Shown: positions 34,241 to 44,290 of the stretch, piece after piece
Position numbering within the stretch: the first letter of the stretch is position 1
Layout of the letters: every line of letters starts with the position of its first letter
NCBI GenBank assembly: GCA_949825065.1
Contig: OX463849.1
Coordinates: forward strand, 31,980,043 to 32,044,042
Source: Odontocerum albicorne
Taxonomy: Eukaryota; Arthropoda; Insecta; Trichoptera; Odontoceridae
Length of the DNA: 64,000 bases
Direction of reading: 5' to 3'
Notes under the pieces: generated by a model
The model's database searches: none
Told to the model about the DNA's origin: nothing
What the model saw: only the letters and a program-made list of their open reading frames with translations
Position numbers and translations under genes: made by a program

Positions 34241-35195
34241 TCCTCTACAGATCTTAAAATAACAAATCTTAAAATAAAAAAATCATTTATTACAACTCAA
34301 CAAAACGAAATAAAAAGACACATCAACAAAACATTGAAAATATTATAAAACATAAGTAAGTACACGAGTCACAATGATTACAAAAATATAAAAAAAATTA
34401 AAAAGATACACAACTGATCACGCAACACTGGGCCATCCCTAGTCCGCTGCCAACACCATACCATATCAATTTGAAACTGCACCATTTCAACCGCGCTTAT
34501 ATGAACATCATCATAACAAGGGGAATAAACAGTGGAAGGCCACAATATTAGTGGAATTTTACAAATTATATTTTGCAATAAACTTTTTAATACCATGAGC
34601 CGGTTCTTATTACATTCGACTCGGTTAAATGTTTTCAGTAATCAATCTTAATTTATTTTTATCTATTCTGTATTTTTTTCCAGGCTGTATGAATAATAAA
34701 ATACTAACTTAAAATTTAATATCTTCATCATTTCCCAAAGTTGAGTTATTTCCGCAGGTAGCCGAAATTGCATTTTTTAATCTTCTTTAATAACAGCCTT
34801 TCCGCCACTTTAAGCAGTTTGCACGATCAACACTTAAAGCTTTTTTTAATCGAGAAATAATTTTATAAGATTATTTAACTAAATTTACTGTTAATATATT
34901 TAATAAATACGGAATATAAACAGCATTTATCTATCAAGGTTAAATAAATCATTATTATGAATAAACAAAATAAAAATAATGGTACTTAGTTATTTATTTC
35001 TAGTTTATTATTTAATAAAATGAGATCTAACATAATTTTAAATATGTTCATCTGCTTGAAAGAAGTTACAATCTTTTGGTAACAAATTTATCAATGTTTT
35101 TGGTTTTTGTTTTGTACATAACAATTTGTGCCCATTATTATATGGGCACCAGTTAGCTCTTTAATAAAATATTGCGTAAGCTCTTGAATAAAATA
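34240..35195. other. AT-rich stretch, no gene recognised
   Basis: Poly-A/T-rich DNA. An open minus frame at 34596-34378 has no recognisable domain and is probably chance. Confidence 0.55.
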
Positions 35196-35590
35196 TTGGC
35201 CGGAGCCCCAATGCCAGATGAATTACGAAAAAGCTTTCTCCTTCCCTTCTAAAAAAACAAAGGAGACTCCAGGAAATGCGATAACTATAGAGGCATCAAG
35301 CTAATATCCCACACTGAAAATCTATGAACGAGATGGTATGGGCACGTTGGACGCAGAGCACCCGATCACATTGTGAACCAGGCAATCTCCATGGATCTCC
35401 CTCGAATAACAACCAGAGGAAGACCAAATAATTCATGGATGGTGCAAAAAGATAACCTGATGCAGAGGTACGGCCTGGGGGACGTAGTCCGGGGCAGAAG
35501 AGCATACAACCTGAGGACGAGGAGAGCTGATCCCAACAGTCTTCGCAGACAGTGAGTTGGGATGGAGCCAGGGAGAAGAAGAAGATAATG
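35195..35590 (+). pseudogene. Internally deleted non-LTR LINE
   Basis: The 5' part encodes MPDELRKSFLLPF and, after a stop, KNKGDSRKCDNYRGIKLISH, the first conserved block of the reverse transcriptase (W..S.L.PI.KNKGD...C.NYRGI.L). This is joined at about 35330 to the C-terminal RWYGHVGRRAPDHIV and TTRGRPNNSWM. The palm domain between is deleted. It ends with AGAAGAAGAAG. Confidence 0.8.
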
Positions 35591-35599
35591 GGCACCAGG

Positions 35600-35755
35600 T
35601 CTTAAGAGTTTAAAAACAGACTTGGCCCCTTTTTTATCATCTTTTTATGTAATTCCGAAAACCCCCGGTGGAAGATAAACATATTACAAACAAGGCCACA
35701 GAGAATGTGATTCAATCACTTAGATCGCATGATGTATTTTTTGTATTATAATATA
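35600..35755 (-). mobile_element. SINE-B fragment
   Basis: ACAGACTTGGCCCCTTTTTT, AAGGCCACAGAG and TGTGATTCAATCACTTAGAT match the end of the copy at 36235-36520. The B box is degraded. Confidence 0.45.
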
Positions 35756-35759
35756 TATA

Positions 35760-36170
35760 ATTGTTCCTCATGACCCTCAAAGTTGGTAGTATGAACCGAC
35801 TGGAAGCATTCGAAATGTGGATACACCGGAGAATGCTACGGATACCCTGGACGAATATGGTCAGCAACACAAGGGTTCTTCAAACAGGCAAAGTTGATAG
35901 AAAGTTGCTGACTAATATTAAAATCCAAAAGGTGTCCTGTTTGGGTCATGTACTTTGAGGAGCAAAGTACAAATTACTGCACCTGTGGAGGGTCGAAGAG
36001 GTGTTAGCAGGAGGCAAATCTCCTGGTTCCGCAATATACGTGATTGGACAGGTATGAGGAGTGTTGGGGATCTTTTTCGGGTTGCCGGGGACAAAGTTGC
36101 CTACTCTCAGGTGATAGGCAACGTTAGGGGGACCTAACATGACACTAGAAACAAGAAGATATAATTGTTG
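35760..36170 (+). pseudogene. Non-LTR reverse transcriptase C-terminus
   Basis: Two frames read MNRLEAFEMWIHRRMLRIPW, TNIKIQKVSCLGHVL and, after a frameshift near 35955, GRRGVSRRQISWFRNIRDWT and AYSQVIGNVRGT. This is the conserved end of a common insect LINE (LEAFEMWxYRRMLRISW, YLGHILRG, SWLRNIRDWTG, IANVRGT). Truncated upstream of 35760. Confidence 0.84.
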
Positions 36171-36234
36171 GAAGGGAAGAATTCTCAAAGACGTCTCCAC
36201 TTGATTGGAAAAAGTAATGTTCGTGATGTGAATA

Positions 36235-36520
36235 TGTTAAAGAAGGTGGCCTAGCGATAGTATGATTTTCGATCCCAACAATTGATCATTCGGGTTAAGA
36301 ACCATTGGGAAAAGGCACTTAACTCACAGTTCGTCATTGTACGTGCTAGAAATGCTAGCGTAGGGGGACAGGCAACATTAATCGCACATGTAAAGTATTG
36401 CCATCAGACGAATTTTAAAACTAGACTGGTCCCTTTTATATAATAATTTTTAAAGCTTACCAACTAGGCCACAGCGGTTGTCATTCAATCACTGAGATGG
36501 CATAAAGTATTGTAACATAT
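36235..36520 (-). mobile_element. SINE-B copy
   Basis: Shares AACTCACAGTTCGTCATTGT, AGACTGGTCCCTTTTATAT and ACCAACTAGGCCACAG with 17240-17530. GGTGGCCTAGCGATAG at the left end resembles a second, inverted tRNA-like head, suggesting a dimeric or foldback arrangement. Similar 45-bp segments (CAAAGACGTCTCCACTTGAT; CAAAGACGACTTCACTTAAT) flank it. Confidence 0.5.
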
Positions 36521-36746
36521 GTAATTGGAATGGAAGGAAATAATTTCCAAAGACGACTTCACTTAATAATGGTAAAGATGGCAGAAGTAGAAGAATTTTC
36601 GAAATTGGTAACTTAAATTATAATTAAATTAAATTTAAGACATTCTTGAGTGTATTATGTAAAAAAAGTGAAAAATATCAAAAGCTTGGAATCGAATCTC
36701 TTTTTGAGTGCATACTTTGAAATATTCCTATTAGTGAAAAAGCATT

Positions 36747-37414
36747 TCAATCAGGCATATCCTCATCCATTGAAGACCCATCATTGCAAGTCGTGTTCTT
36801 GCTGACTGAAGCATTTGAATAACTTGGTGTCGGAGAGTTTTCGATCTTCAGAAGATGAGGTCCATTATAAGAATCTGGACACTGGCAATCATCATCGTTG
36901 CAGTATTGTGTCATCACTCGTTGCAAACAAAGATTCCCTCCAAGATTTGCTTCTATAGAATAACCAATAGATGTGTATTTCTTGATCACATTTAATATTT
37001 CAGTTTTTGCATCTAACTTCAAGGCATCGGGTATTCTTTTCAAATCACCACATAACGAAAGCAAAAATAGTTTGTCACCGTCATCAATTAACTGGGAATT
37101 CGGTACAATGGCCTTGAATATTTTTTCTGTCGCTCCTACATGATCATCATGGTTTGGCTCTTCTTTTATTTTACGTCTTCTATTCGTGTTTCTATCTTCA
37201 ATGAATTGACTGTCATCATTTTCTTCTTCTTCATTGATGCTCGATTCAGTTGAAGCTCTCTGTTCAGCTAGTGGCTTTAAAAAAATAAGTTGTTTATAGT
37301 ATATGTAATGTCTTTTGGGCATGGTTCCTGAATCATTTTTAGCGTTTTTTCTTTTTTGATAGCATCGATTGAATGAGTCTCTTAGGAGTTTCCACTTTCT
37401 TTGCAGTGAGTTAA
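36747..37414 (-). CDS. MADF-BESS gene, terminal coding exon 2
   Basis: The exon begins after the acceptor TATTATTGTTTTCAG (AG at 37416-37415) and ends at a TGA (36749-36747). It completes the split Val codon, the second half of MADF and the BESS motif, in 222 uninterrupted codons. The longer open frame to 37442 reads through the intron and starts at a chance ATG. No canonical AATAAA is obvious in the 150 bp downstream; AT-rich sequence around 36600-36640 may supply a variant polyadenylation signal. Confidence 0.87.
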
Positions 37415-40125
37415 CTGAAAACAATAATATTAATTTCAACAAGATATCAAGAGTAAGATTTTAAAACTCCATCAAGTAATGCTGAGTTGTACAAAAAACA
37501 GGAAAGAATATCTTACATTTTGAAATACATATTAAGTTATCTTATTCACAGAATACAATTTATTTATTTTCTCAATACAGGCTTAGCCCAATTACATTGA
37601 AAAATACAAAAATTGTTAACGTTAACAAAATAATTATATATATATGCATACACACATACATATCATACACATTATTCAAAGTCACTTAAATACGTTGATG
37701 AGTGCTTTCTAACGCGCCCTATCTAAGAAGACAATTTTCTTTTGCTTTTGGTAATGTGATATGAAATATGTCAATATCCAAAGCAGTCCCGTTCAAAAGA
37801 GTTAAAGCCCTTCCAACAGGCATAACAGCTGGAAGACTCGTTCTTGCATATGTAATTGACAACATTTCTTGCCGGCGCAGTCTAGTGTAATTGTTAGGAA
37901 CATTGAACGCTAATCTTTGTAGTAATGCTGGACAGCTCACAACTCCTCTAACGAGTCTAACAACGTATACCAGGAGACGCAGATCTCTTTTTACGCTCAA
38001 GGAGTTATACCCGAGCATACCCAGCAGAAACTGAGTAGGATAAAGCCATGGATAGACACCAAACTCACTCATATAGAGATATTGTAGATATGTTTTTGTA
38101 CCTTCTCCGTCATGAGTAAGTTCAGCGTTTTGAGTACCATGATATTTAGAAAAAACATTTATATTGTAGAAGGAAAAAAAAGAAAATCTTAACTTACTTT
38201 TTTTCAAGATATACGAGAATAACTAGGTGACCAGTTTTAAGTATTTCAAGTTGAATATATATTTGAGTATTAATGTGAATGCATAAATACTATTGATGTG
38301 TTCAAAAAAATTTTTTTTCTATAGTAATATAAAAATACGTTCGAAATACTTCAAGCTGACTTCAGCTGTCAAGAATAGTCAATATTATGCAATATCATGA
38401 CAGGTACTTGTCAGTAGGAAGAAGTAAAAATATAATTATAAAAAAGTCGTGCATGGTCGCGCGGTAATGCACTGGACTTCCGTGCGGAAAGTCGTCGGTT
38501 CGAACCCCGCGCTGTGCTACTCTCCTCGAACAACACAGGCACTTTTTCCGTCTAGCGTTCAATGGAATAAGGATACCTATGACTTCGGTCAAATCTATTC
38601 TTAAAAAAAAAAACTATAGATGTGGAGGTATTACTTTGCGTTTTTTTCTTGTTAGTAATTCAGAGTGCACACCACTACTTATTTCATTTAGCGTAATATA
38701 CAATACAATATATAATTAAAAATTCTTTATTTTCTGGATTAACTCGTTTGTTATTGCATAACCATTGGTTTATATTGAATTTTTAAATACGTATTAAATT
38801 GGATTAAAAATACGAGTATTACTATAGACACGAATTAATAGGCTGGCCTCAATATTATAATAATTTCTTATCTAAATTTTTCGTTATTTGCATTCAAGTC
38901 GGGCATCATCCGTTACAAACTTTAAAGTTATCTAATTAAACCTAGTGACTCCCTAATTATTTAAGGAAGCTATGAGAAAAGTGTACAAAACATAAATTTA
39001 AATACAAATTTATTCAGTTAACCCTTCCTGTCCTGTGATGTGTAACTAGTACACATCACTTCTAAAAACTGTAATATCTCTATAAATATAATAAATACTG
39101 GGTTCAGATTTTAGGTATTCCTCCGTAATACATTTACGCATTGAATGAAAAATTATATTAATAATAATTAAAACTTATCGGCCACATCAGAGATATTTTA
39201 TGAAAATCAGGAATAAATTCACCAATACAATCAAACGTGTGCTAGTGTGTGACGTAGGTATATTCATTCTAAAAAAACCGTTATGAGTGAGGAAGCGACG
39301 CTATTCACGTTTCGCTCTCACTCTACTTCGGTATATGGGAACGCAAGAAATATAGTAGAATCTCAGTTCGTTCGCTTCGGTAGCTCGCGGGCTTTCGTTT
39401 GAGGTGGTCGCTTCAGTCGTTTTTTGAACGTCGGCCGATGTTTTTTTCATGTTTTCAGCAATTAAATTTCAATTATTATCACTTTTGACTTCAACTTTAA
39501 TTAATTTAAGCGATTGTCTATAAATATTCTAATTTTAAATCGCTCATTTTTAGATGTGTATTGAATACATAGCACCGGAACGCGCGGATTTTTTTAGCAC
39601 AGGAAGGGAAAGGTTAAACATGTTAGATTTCGTATTTAGTGCTAAGGTCGGACGATGAATTCAGACTTAATCTTGCGATTGGAGTGTTTTGATCACACAA
39701 TAAACGATTTCTATAGACTCATGATACTCTCGGTAATAAGTTCCTAGTATATGATATATTGGTTGGGTGAAAGAGTTTTCCTGTTGGCAATATCTTCGAC
39801 TGTCTTGAATATAATGAAAACGAAAAAAAAACAATAAAAACGAACAAGATTCATCTAGGAAACAAACCACATGTCGATAGTACTGCCATCTATCGCGTGT
39901 CCACAAAATAACAAGCCCCTCCACAAAAAAAACATACGTACCTATTTCATTTTTTTCATTACGCGACTTGTCCGCATAATTCTTACAAAACTTGGCTCCA
40001 ATTTTTTCCCACGCCCTATTCCTCTCGACTTTGTTGCTGAACAAATCGCATTTGTAATTCCATATGCACGGAATACTTTCGATTTCGTAAATGAATAATT
40101 CTGTATCAAAATATTCGTACTCCAT
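36747..40125 (-). CDS. MADF-BESS domain protein (Adf-1-like), two exons
   Basis: Joining 40125-39942 to 37414-36747 gives 852 nt, a 283-residue protein plus stop. Residues about 9-110 form a MADF (Myb/SANT-like in Adf-1) domain: FIYEIESIPCIWN, then RAWEKIG before the junction, and RKWKLLRDSF with YYKQLIFLKPL after it. An acidic stretch (EEEENDD, about 123-129) and a basic patch (RRRKIK, about 140-145) that includes a sumoylation-like IKEE follow. Residues about 172-208 form a BESS motif (DKLFLLSLCGDLKRIP). In this family MADF binds DNA and BESS mediates protein contacts, so a nuclear transcription or chromatin factor is likely. The C-terminal 75 residues are Cys/Ser/Asp-rich and unrecognised. 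The start ATG has A at -3. The junction (donor ATAG|GTACGT, acceptor TTGTTTTCAG) preserves frame and restores a continuous MADF domain. Family assignment is strong; the orthologue is not identified. Confidence 0.88.
37719..38207 (-). pseudogene. Jockey/I-type LINE reverse transcriptase C-terminus
   Basis: The 162-codon open frame contains PWLYPTQFLLGMLGYNS, followed by RLVRGVVSCPALL, VPNNYTRLRR and RALTLLNGTALDIDIF. This is the conserved C-terminal pattern of insect jockey-group non-LTR reverse transcriptases (WLYP..FLLG.LGYNSL, LRG.I..P.LL, VP..Y.R.R). The first 30 or so residues do not look homologous, so the element is 5'-truncated. It lies in sense orientation inside the MADF-BESS intron. 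The frame is open to the stop at 37719, suggesting a fairly recent insertion. Confidence 0.82.
38450..38615 (+). mobile_element. SINE-D copy (tRNA-derived)
   Basis: A tRNA-like head has an A-box-like stretch (TGGTCGCGCGGTAATGC) and a B box (GGTTCGAACCC). It is followed by CACTTTTTCCGTCTAGCG and GACTTCGGTC, as in the longer copy at 33905. It ends in an A-rich run near 38605-38615 and is antisense to the MADF-BESS gene in whose intron it lies. Confidence 0.7.
39018..39617. mobile_element. Nonautonomous piggyBac-like element in the MADF-BESS intron
   Basis: The element is bounded by TTAA at 39018-39021 and 39614-39617, the target duplication typical of piggyBac. The left end reads TTAACCCTTCCTGTCCTGTG; the inverse of the right end reads TTAACCTTTCCCTTCCTGTG, so the ends are imperfect inverted repeats starting with C. 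Just inside the left end, 39035-39059 is a hairpin (GTGATGTGTA with TACACATCAC, five-base loop). No transposase is encoded. The core at 39230-39440 is CpG-richer than its surroundings. The assignment rests on the TTAA ends and the terminal C-rich repeats. Confidence 0.55.
39942..40125 (-). CDS. MADF-BESS gene, coding exon 1
   Basis: This exon encodes 61 codons plus one base, starting at ATG 40125-40123 in the context AACCAATATGG. It carries the first half of the MADF domain, including the conserved Trp of RAWEKIG. The donor is at 39941/39940 (GTACGT). Reading on past the donor gives low-complexity sequence with no MADF similarity, which supports splicing. A 5' untranslated exon may exist but cannot be placed. 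Confidence 0.87.
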
Positions 40126-40399
40126 ATTGGTTAAGAGAAAAAATTGCGCGGCCCAACACCATCGGTGTTGATTTTAAACTGCGGATGGCGGAATGTACCG
40201 ACAGCTACCGACTGCACCCGACGGCCACCGACTGCAAACGATTTCCTAGCGCCGAACCTCCCGGGTTTGAAAACAAACAAACGTCTGTTTTTAAGGTGGC
40301 CGCTCTATTTCGACTTATATTGGGCTACAAAATTATACTTTGTAGTTGATATTGAACAATGTAGTTGTATGAATTCCTGCTTTGTGAGCGTGGTGTATT

Positions 40400-40635
40400 T
40401 TAATTTTTTTAATGGGGCACTAAAACATATATACTCGAACCGTAGCGTATCTAAATCTGCTAAAATAATAGTCTAAAACAGTATTTTAATACATACTTTG
40501 ATGTATGGAAGTTAAACGTGAACGTGGAAAAACACTGAATAGAAATGCGTGCGCTGAGAAGAATACATGGGGTGGCAACGTATGACAGAATACGAAACGA
40601 AATGAAGTAATTAGGGATGAATATAAACTTATGGA
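40400..40635 (+). mobile_element. R-family LINE coding fragment
   Basis: It reads NGALKHIYSNRSVSKSAKII and LMYG, then GAGAAGAATACATGGGGTGG. This is the middle of the R coding region with stops; the 3' tail is absent because another LINE end adjoins at 40636. Confidence 0.75.
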
Positions 40636-40775
40636 GATGGCAGGACTCCGCCACGACCCTCCAATCCGGCTGCTGTAGGCGCAGGATTGGAGGGTCGTGG
40701 CGGGGTGAAGATTGACGGAGGCCAAAGCTCGATATGGGCTGTAAGACCATCGAAAGAAGAAAGAAAATAAACTTA
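40636..40775 (+). mobile_element. LINE 3' end containing a perfect 20-bp hairpin
   Basis: The text ends with GATGGGCTGTAAGACCATCG in coding form (RRPKLDMGCKTIE), a typical LINE terminus. Within it, 40648-40667 (CCGCCACGACCCTCCAATCC) and 40684-40703 are exact inverses around a 16-nt loop. The locus may be an inverted duplication of one segment of the tail. Confidence 0.6.
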
Positions 40776-40779
40776 TGGA

Positions 40780-40930
40780 TGTTTTTTTTAACCTGGCGAG
40801 TGTATTGCCATGTGGCAATCTCTTCCAACCAACCAGAAAGATGTTTTTATAGGCACTAAGTGTTAACCAGACTGAAATCCTTTTTAAAAAGATCTGGGTT
40901 CCAGCGGGGATCGAACCCGCAACCTCTATT
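40780..40930 (-). mobile_element. SINE-A copy
   Basis: The minus strand gives the B-box head (GGTTGCGGGTTCGATCCCCG), TTTCAGTCTGGTTAACACTT, then GGTTGGTTGGAAGAGATTGC and CATGGCAATACACTCGCCAG. Nearly full length. Confidence 0.75.
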
Positions 40931-41249
40931 TTTATCCATGCGTTAATATCTGATGTTTTCATTCCATCTTCTTTTATACATAAATACGGAATATTCTTAT
41001 AGGAAGCTTCTGATAATTTATTGAACCTAGTACGATATTCTGTTCACATCTTTAAATTGAAACACATCTTTAAATTCTCAAAATCAGAGTTGATGGAATT
41101 CGTATACCCGCTTGGTCATTCATTCATTCTCTCCATATGTCCAAACTTTCAAAAGATGAACAATTTTTGGTTTTAATAACCAATGTTTTAAAAAGCATCT
41201 CTCAAAGCATAACCTGTAATATACAAGTATATTTACGGTACTCGGTGCA

Positions 41250-41510
41250 AGATAAAGACACGTTTGTTTCATCTTTCACCCAGTTTCAGTCATAGAAGAA
41301 AACAGTGTAGACGAGCTGTCAACCAGCGACAGCTATCAAGTAATGATGTAGTCAGTGGGCACAGATTTCCAACGTTTTTTCTGCCGTTCCGGCCGAAGCC
41401 CATCTGCCGGAAGCGGATGTCGATGGCTTCCACGCGCCAATCGGATTCCATCCTACTTTTACCCTCTGCTATTGATTCAGATTTTACTCTTATTTTCTGA
41501 CTCTATTTTT
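41250..41510 (+). other. Moderately GC-rich segment with 78-codon frame
   Basis: The frame reads HRRKQCRRAVNQRQLSSND and FRPKPICRKRMSMASTRQ. Codon use is not convincing and no family is recognised; it may be chance or a decayed fragment. Confidence 0.2.
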
Positions 41511-41529
41511 TGGCAAAATGAGAAATACG

Positions 41530-42075
41530 AGTAATAATAAAACAATTATTTATTTAGTACCCTTTAGAGAGCAGACTTTCCTCAAGGGCGCTCTAACTAG
41601 GATTCGAACCCACTAAATATTGACAGATTAAAAACATTACAAAGTGTGTTAGATGTTACTAATAGATTAGGTGCTTCTCAACATCTGCGTATGACTTTCT
41701 TTAATTTTATTTATTTTACACATGACACAAAATATATATATATATAATTTGCGTAAAAACAACGGGTTATTTAATTTGGACACACAATTTTAATGGATCT
41801 GGGTTTGTTGCCTTTCATTTGTCGTGCCCCTAGTAAACTAGGTTTTTGCCTGTATCACACTGAGGACATAGATGAGAATGAGATATAACGAGAAAATGTG
41901 ATGAGAAAAACATGTGTGGTATGAAAACGGCAGAAAACTTACGAAGGGAAGACGAACTACAAATAAATCTTTGTAGATCATGTGAAATGTGGTAGTTACA
42001 CATTCGATTTTAGGTTGAGTCTGGTGTATGTTCGCAGTGTTCATATATAATCATAAATTTTCACGAGACTTCCAA
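41530..42075 (-). mobile_element. CR1/L2-type LINE tail interrupted by an E repeat
   Basis: The inverted tail runs from TAATAATAAAACAATTATTT through AGGGCGCTCTAACTAGGATT to CATCTGCGTATG (about 41690). It resumes with ACGGCAGAAAACTTACGAAG to the coding end near 42075. Intact copies are continuous here, so the E block is a later insertion. Confidence 0.72.
41708..41880 (+). repeat. E-family repeat inserted in a LINE tail
   Basis: TTACACATGACACAAAATAT, TTTTAATGGATCTGGGTTTG, CTAGTAAACTAGGTTTTTGC and TATCACACTGAGGACATAG match the other E copies. Confidence 0.72.
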
Positions 42076-42094
42076 AAAAGGAAAACAAAAAGTA

Positions 42095-42490
42095 TATCGA
42101 CTAAAATTAGTCGAATAAATGCTGTAAAAATGCGTCCACTGAAACTACTATATGGTGCGACGATGTATGACAGAATATCTTCAAGATAAATATGAACTTA
42201 AAACTGATTTATTAGGTAAGATGAAGAATAGAACTTTGAGAGATGATTTGGGCAAGTGAAGCAACGAATTAATGAAGAAATAACAAAACAAATATCTAGG
42301 AAGGCGTGACGCGACGACCAAGGATAGTATGGTTGTTTTAAATCGAATGATATTTTGAAAGAAACAACTCGCAGGAGTTGCATGAAAGGTGTGCAGATGT
42401 AGAAAAAGCGAAAGATGTGTGTTGTGATAGGAAAGTATGGCGCTTTCTCCTCTCAACAGAGAAACGGCATTATAGTATATATGTATGTGA
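42095..42490 (+). mobile_element. R-family LINE 3' end
   Basis: TAAGATGAAGAATAGAACTT, AGAGATGATTTGGGCAAGTG, GCAGGAGTTGCATGAAAGGT and GTGCAGATGTAGAAAAAGCG (CADVEKAKDVC), then the tail GCGCTTTCTCCTCTCAACAG. Confidence 0.76.
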
Positions 42491-42944
42491 AACGTATATT
42501 TATTCAAATCGAACTTGTTACCTCCTTGTGTTACTCCAGTACATAGAAATAATTCGATTTGTCAAGCTCTGTTTATTGACCAAAAATATACAACTCACAA
42601 AATATCAGATTGTTGACAATCGTACCTGGTGTATCGGTCCGATTCGAAGACGCCTTACTTCTTCATCGGATAAATGAAACGATTTTTTTTTGGAAATTCA
42701 CAAAATGACTTCATTCTTCTTTTTATCTCTAAATTTTAGAGAGCAACTATCAAGTTAATCCTATCGCATTGGAAATCTTCCTTTTGTGTCCTAACCTTTC
42801 ACTTTCCAAAGTATCCTCATTACTTCGTTTGTTGTGTTCAATACATTACCGAACTCGGCGTAGCTTTATTATTGACAATCAGCGACACGCTCTTTTGAAA
42901 TACATGCATTAAAACTTAAATGTAATTAAAATTTATAATACAAA

Positions 42945-43170
42945 CATACCATCACGCCGTTTGCCTGCTGGGGTAGGCAGGAAGAACGCCCTTCATTAGC
43001 CCTAAATTCACAGTCATCCCTAATTACTGCATTCCGTATTCTTTCGTACATTATCACCCCCCATGTGTTCGTCTAAGTGGGCTCATTTCTACGGCATTTA
43101 TTCGGCTCTTTTCAGTATTATGCCACTTCCACGTTTCACTCCCATACATCAAAATTGATACTAAACCAAA
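42945..43170 (-). mobile_element. R-family LINE 3' end, internally deleted
   Basis: CCATCACGCCGTTTGCCTGC joins directly to CATTAGCCCTAAATTCACAG, then TTTCACTCCCATACATC, losing about 250 bp of the usual sequence. Confidence 0.7.
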
Positions 43171-43394
43171 GTTGGCACTGAAATCCTATAATTATAAATG
43201 AAATCGTGGGGACTGTATAAAACTACAGTGTGAATGAAAGTAAAGTAACTTTGTCACTAAACTCTTATTACATATTGTATGAAACAGATATGCCTTTAAA
43301 AACTCATGAATTCATAAAATGTTGGGTATGTATAATACGAGTATATAATACAGCGTAGTATAAAATTGCTCTCAAAACAAAGGATTACAATGAA

Positions 43395-43625
43395 ATCAAG
43401 ACAATACAAAACAAAGTTTAATGCTGACGGCTTCCGTTTGAACACATCCTGTCTTCAAAGATCGGACCACAATCAGAGGTGGTATCAAAGAGGAAATAAC
43501 GTATCACATCAAAAGGTTCCTCAACTTCTCGGAAGAATACCGTATACTCCGGCGCCACAAAAGCCAACAGCATGCGCATACTAACATACCTGCCGTTCGC
43601 TTAGACAAACTAAATGCTGATTAAA
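43395..43625 (+). other. Coding-like fragment, family not recognised
   Basis: A frame reads THPVFKDRTTIRGGIKEEI and HIKRFLNFSEEYRILRRH, ending at a stop near 43623 after VRLDKLNAD. GC is somewhat raised and overlapping frames are open as well. It may be a retroelement fragment; no motif proves this. Confidence 0.25.
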
Positions 43626-43854
43626 ACTAAACCATTACTTATTTATTCACCATATGTATGATACATTGTTCGTGTTTCTTATCTACAATATAGTATATGA
43701 ATATTCATATTTAAAACGCTTTTTTGTAATTATATGTAGTATATGTTTTTAATATAAATAAATGATAACTACCAAAACTAAAGAAAGCGTGTATTAATAT
43801 TTCAAAAGAGGTAAATCAAGGATGTGTTTTAAATCAATCAACTGAGAATAACCG

Positions 43855-44115
43855 ACCGATTGTCGACAATATGCCTTTGACGAGTCCTCTGATTCTTTGT
43901 GTATATTGCTCGTAGCTAAGGATACAGTTTGGAGAGGTTTGTGGTTATTGGAGGCGTGGAAGGACTATTCAAGAGAGGAAGAATTCCAATGCGTTGTTCT
44001 GACCAAATGAGAAATCCAACTGGACTACCCTTAACAACGGCGCTTCGAGCCGCATATTGCAGGGATGGATGGAGAAGAGTCGACGAAAGATATCACGATA
44101 CTCAGTTATGAGCTA
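43855..44115 (+). pseudogene. LINE family W, C-terminus
   Basis: The open frame at 43929-44111 reads GRIPMRCSDQMRN, TGLPLTTALRAAYCRDGWR and DTQL. This matches the terminal segment of insect LINEs (GRPPMRWSDQ....G.PL.EALRAAE.RDRWR). The upstream non-open part matches, inverted, 595-905 and 7965-8290. Confidence 0.7.
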
Positions 44116-44214
44116 TGCGACAGGATGGATAATCCTTTAATTGTTAAATTGATTTGTGGGTCAAGGAACTATAGAGGTCAATGGGTTGCATACAAATGAA
44201 TGGGAATGTGTGTG

Positions 44215-44290
44215 GATTGCTGTTTGCTTTTTGTAACTCTGTCCTGTGCCTACCCCGGTAGGTAAATGACGGGTAGTATGTATGTATCTA
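44215..44290 (+). mobile_element. R-family-like tail
   Basis: TTGTAACTCTGTCCTGTGCC and TACCCCGGTAGGTAAATGAC resemble the R tail, 100 bp after the W fragment; the two families may share a 3' tail. Confidence 0.45.

Larger units (their letters stand above)
37415..39941 (-). other. Intron of the MADF-BESS gene
   Basis: This 2,527-bp phase-1 intron lies inside the MADF coding sequence. It holds three transposon insertions: a jockey-type reverse transcriptase tail (37719-38207), a SINE-D copy (38450-38615) and a piggyBac-like element (39018-39617). The rest is AT-rich with no recognised content, apart from a CA/TA-rich microsatellite-like stretch near 37635-37675. Confidence 0.8.

Noticed and set aside
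38450..38525. Functional tRNA gene in the MADF-BESS intron
   Set aside because: No folding acceptor stem, and the body matches the dispersed SINE-D family.
39667..39941. Extension of the MADF exon frame beyond the donor
   Set aside because: The residues after the donor do not continue the MADF domain, while splicing to 37414 does.
40460..40962. 122- and 158-codon minus-strand frames
   Set aside because: They run antisense through an R-family LINE, a hairpin and a SINE-A copy; these are shadows of repeats.
42181..42507. 108-codon minus-strand frame
   Set aside because: It is antisense to the R-family LINE at 42095-42490.
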